From Afipia sp. OHSU_II-C1 (GTDB taxonomy: Bacteria > Pseudomonadota > Alphaproteobacteria > Rhizobiales > Xanthobacteraceae): a stretch of 64,000 nt of DNA. The position numbers were made by a program, and so were the translations under genes. Positions 63,324-64,000 of the stretch are shown piece after piece. The stretch is taken from positions 124,001 through 188,000 of the forward strand of contig NZ_APJI01000013.1 in NCBI RefSeq assembly GCF_000497575.1, written 5' to 3'. Position 1 is the first letter of the stretch, and the number at the start of each line of letters is the position of its first letter. The notes under the pieces were generated by a model, which ran no database searches, was not told the DNA's origin, and worked only from the letters and a program-made list of their open reading frames with translations.

Positions 63324-64000
63324 TCAGACTTCCCGGCGGCTCAGAAACGCGAGGCGCTCGAACAGGTGCACGTCCTGCTCGTTCTTGAGCAGCGCGCCAT
63401 GCAGCGGCGGAATCAGCTTGCGCGGGTCGCGTTCGCGGAGCTGTTCCACCGTCATTTCCTCGTTGAGCAGCAGCTTGAGCCAGTCGAGCAGTTCCGAGGT
63501 CGATGGCTTCTTCTTCAGACCCGGCACGTCGCGCACCTCGAAGAAGATCTTCATCGCTTCCTGAACGAGGCGCTTCTTGATGTCGGGGAAGTGCACTTCC
63601 ACGATGGCGTTCATGGTGTCGATGTCGGGGAACTTGATGTAGTGGAAGAAGCAGCGGCGCAGGAACGCGTCGGGCAGTTCCTTCTCGTTGTTCGAGGTGA
63701 TCATGATGATCGGGCGCTGCTTCGCCTTGATCGTTTCGCCGGTCTCGTAGACATGGAATTCCATGCGGTCGAGTTCGAGCAGGAGGTCGTTCGGGAATTC
63801 GATGTCGGCCTTGTCGATTTCGTCGATGAGCAGGACCGGGCGCTTCTCGCTGGTAAAGGCGTCCCACAGCTTGCCGCGCTTGATGTAGTTGGAAATGTCG
63901 GAGACACGCGGATCGCCGAGCTGGCTGTCGCGCAGACGCGACACCGCGTCGTACTCGTAAAGGCCCTGCTGCGCCTTGGTGGTGGACTTGATGTGCCAAG
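63324..64000 (-). CDS. MoxR-family AAA+ ATPase, N-terminus beyond the window
   Basis: The C-terminal 225 residues or so of a MoxR-type ATPase; the frame is open to the right edge with WHIKSTTKAQQGLYEYD preceding the first internal Val/Met, so Walker A lies outside. Walker B is VLLIDEIDKADIEF, sensor 1 is IIMITSNNEKELPDAFLRRC. MoxR proteins help mature metal-binding or multi-subunit complexes. Although CoxD-like ATPases serve molybdenum hydroxylases, this gene is over 40 kb from the one in this window. Confidence 0.92.
   Translation of the reverse strand, partial: WHIKSTTKAQQGLYEYDAVSRLRDSQLGDPRVSDISNYIKRGKLWDAFTSEKRPVLLIDEIDKADIEFPNDLLLELDRMEFHVYETGETIKAKQRPIIMITSNNEKELPDAFLRRCFFHYIKFPDIDTMNAIVEVHFPDIKKRLVQEAMKIFFEVRDVPGLKKKPSTSELLDWLKLLLNEEMTVEQLRERDPRKLIPPLHGALLKNEQDVHLFERLAFLSRREV

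Noticed and set aside
63324-64000. MoxR ATPase as maturation factor of the molybdenum hydroxylase
   Set aside because: CoxD-type ATPases are encoded next to their targets; this gene is about 42 kb away and faces another direction, so no link can be claimed.

Overview
The window reads as chromosomal DNA of an alphaproteobacterium of the Bradyrhizobium/Afipia/Oligotropha group (Nitrobacteraceae). The base composition is G+C-rich, genes are densely packed, and the protein families (CbpA-CbpM, encapsulin-DyP, OFA oxalate antiporter, Bug-type tripartite transporters, DUF3297) and the short CTCACCC/CTCTCCCCGC hairpin repeats fit that group. This placement rests on recognition of families, not on a search. 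No rRNA, tRNA, CRISPR array or intact insertion sequence was seen.

Layout. (1) 1-7.6 kb, stress region: the first codons of tex (minus, leaving the window), an alpha/beta hydrolase, a CbpA-type co-chaperone overlapping its modulator CbpM, three small proteins, then a dye-decolourising peroxidase with a C-terminal encapsulin-targeting peptide overlapping the encapsulin shell gene, followed by a type II NADH dehydrogenase. (2) 7.7-10.6 kb: three metabolic genes (ketopantoate reductase-like, beta-hydroxyacid dehydrogenase, BKACE) with a decayed LysR C-terminus between the first two. (3) 10.7-29.7 kb, an unassigned catabolic cluster: VOC protein, two-component flavin monooxygenase and reductase, TetR; a LysR gene divergent from a luciferase-like monooxygenase/polysaccharide-deacetylase/Gfo-Idh operon; a three-subunit molybdenum hydroxylase with a complete branched-chain-type ABC importer; then a cyclase-family hydrolase, a histidinol-dehydrogenase-like enzyme and an SDR. 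Three promoters of this cluster share an inverted repeat TTATC-N4-GATAA. (4) 29.7-51.1 kb, oxalate and glyoxylate island: gcl-hyi-glxR with an IclR gene, an NDP-forming acyl-CoA ligase, a GntR regulator, oxc, frc, a TctCBA transporter, an OFA antiporter, a sucCD copy, a CBS-domain protein and a PanE2-like reductase. Seven copies of a GntR-type palindrome (TTGGCAT-N5-ATGCCAA) precede these units, including one before a previously hidden 45-codon gene. (5) 51-64 kb: ordinary chromosomal genes (FAH hydrolase, glutathione peroxidase, TPR, DapA-like, ornithine-cyclodeaminase-like, SMP-30, GNAT, cyclase-hydrolase fusion, MoxR ATPase) in which all six copies of a hairpin repeat family lie.

How it may work together. 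Oxalate enters through the OFA antiporter (or the TTT system) and is activated by Frc and possibly by the NDP-forming ligase or by succinyl-CoA from SucCD. Oxalyl-CoA is then decarboxylated by Oxc for energy, or reduced to glyoxylate by the PanE2-like enzyme. Gcl, Hyi and GlxR carry glyoxylate to glycerate. The GntR protein is the likely master regulator. The enzyme families are recognised from sequence; the regulon, the role of SucCD, the ligase substrate and the PanE2 assignment are inferences.
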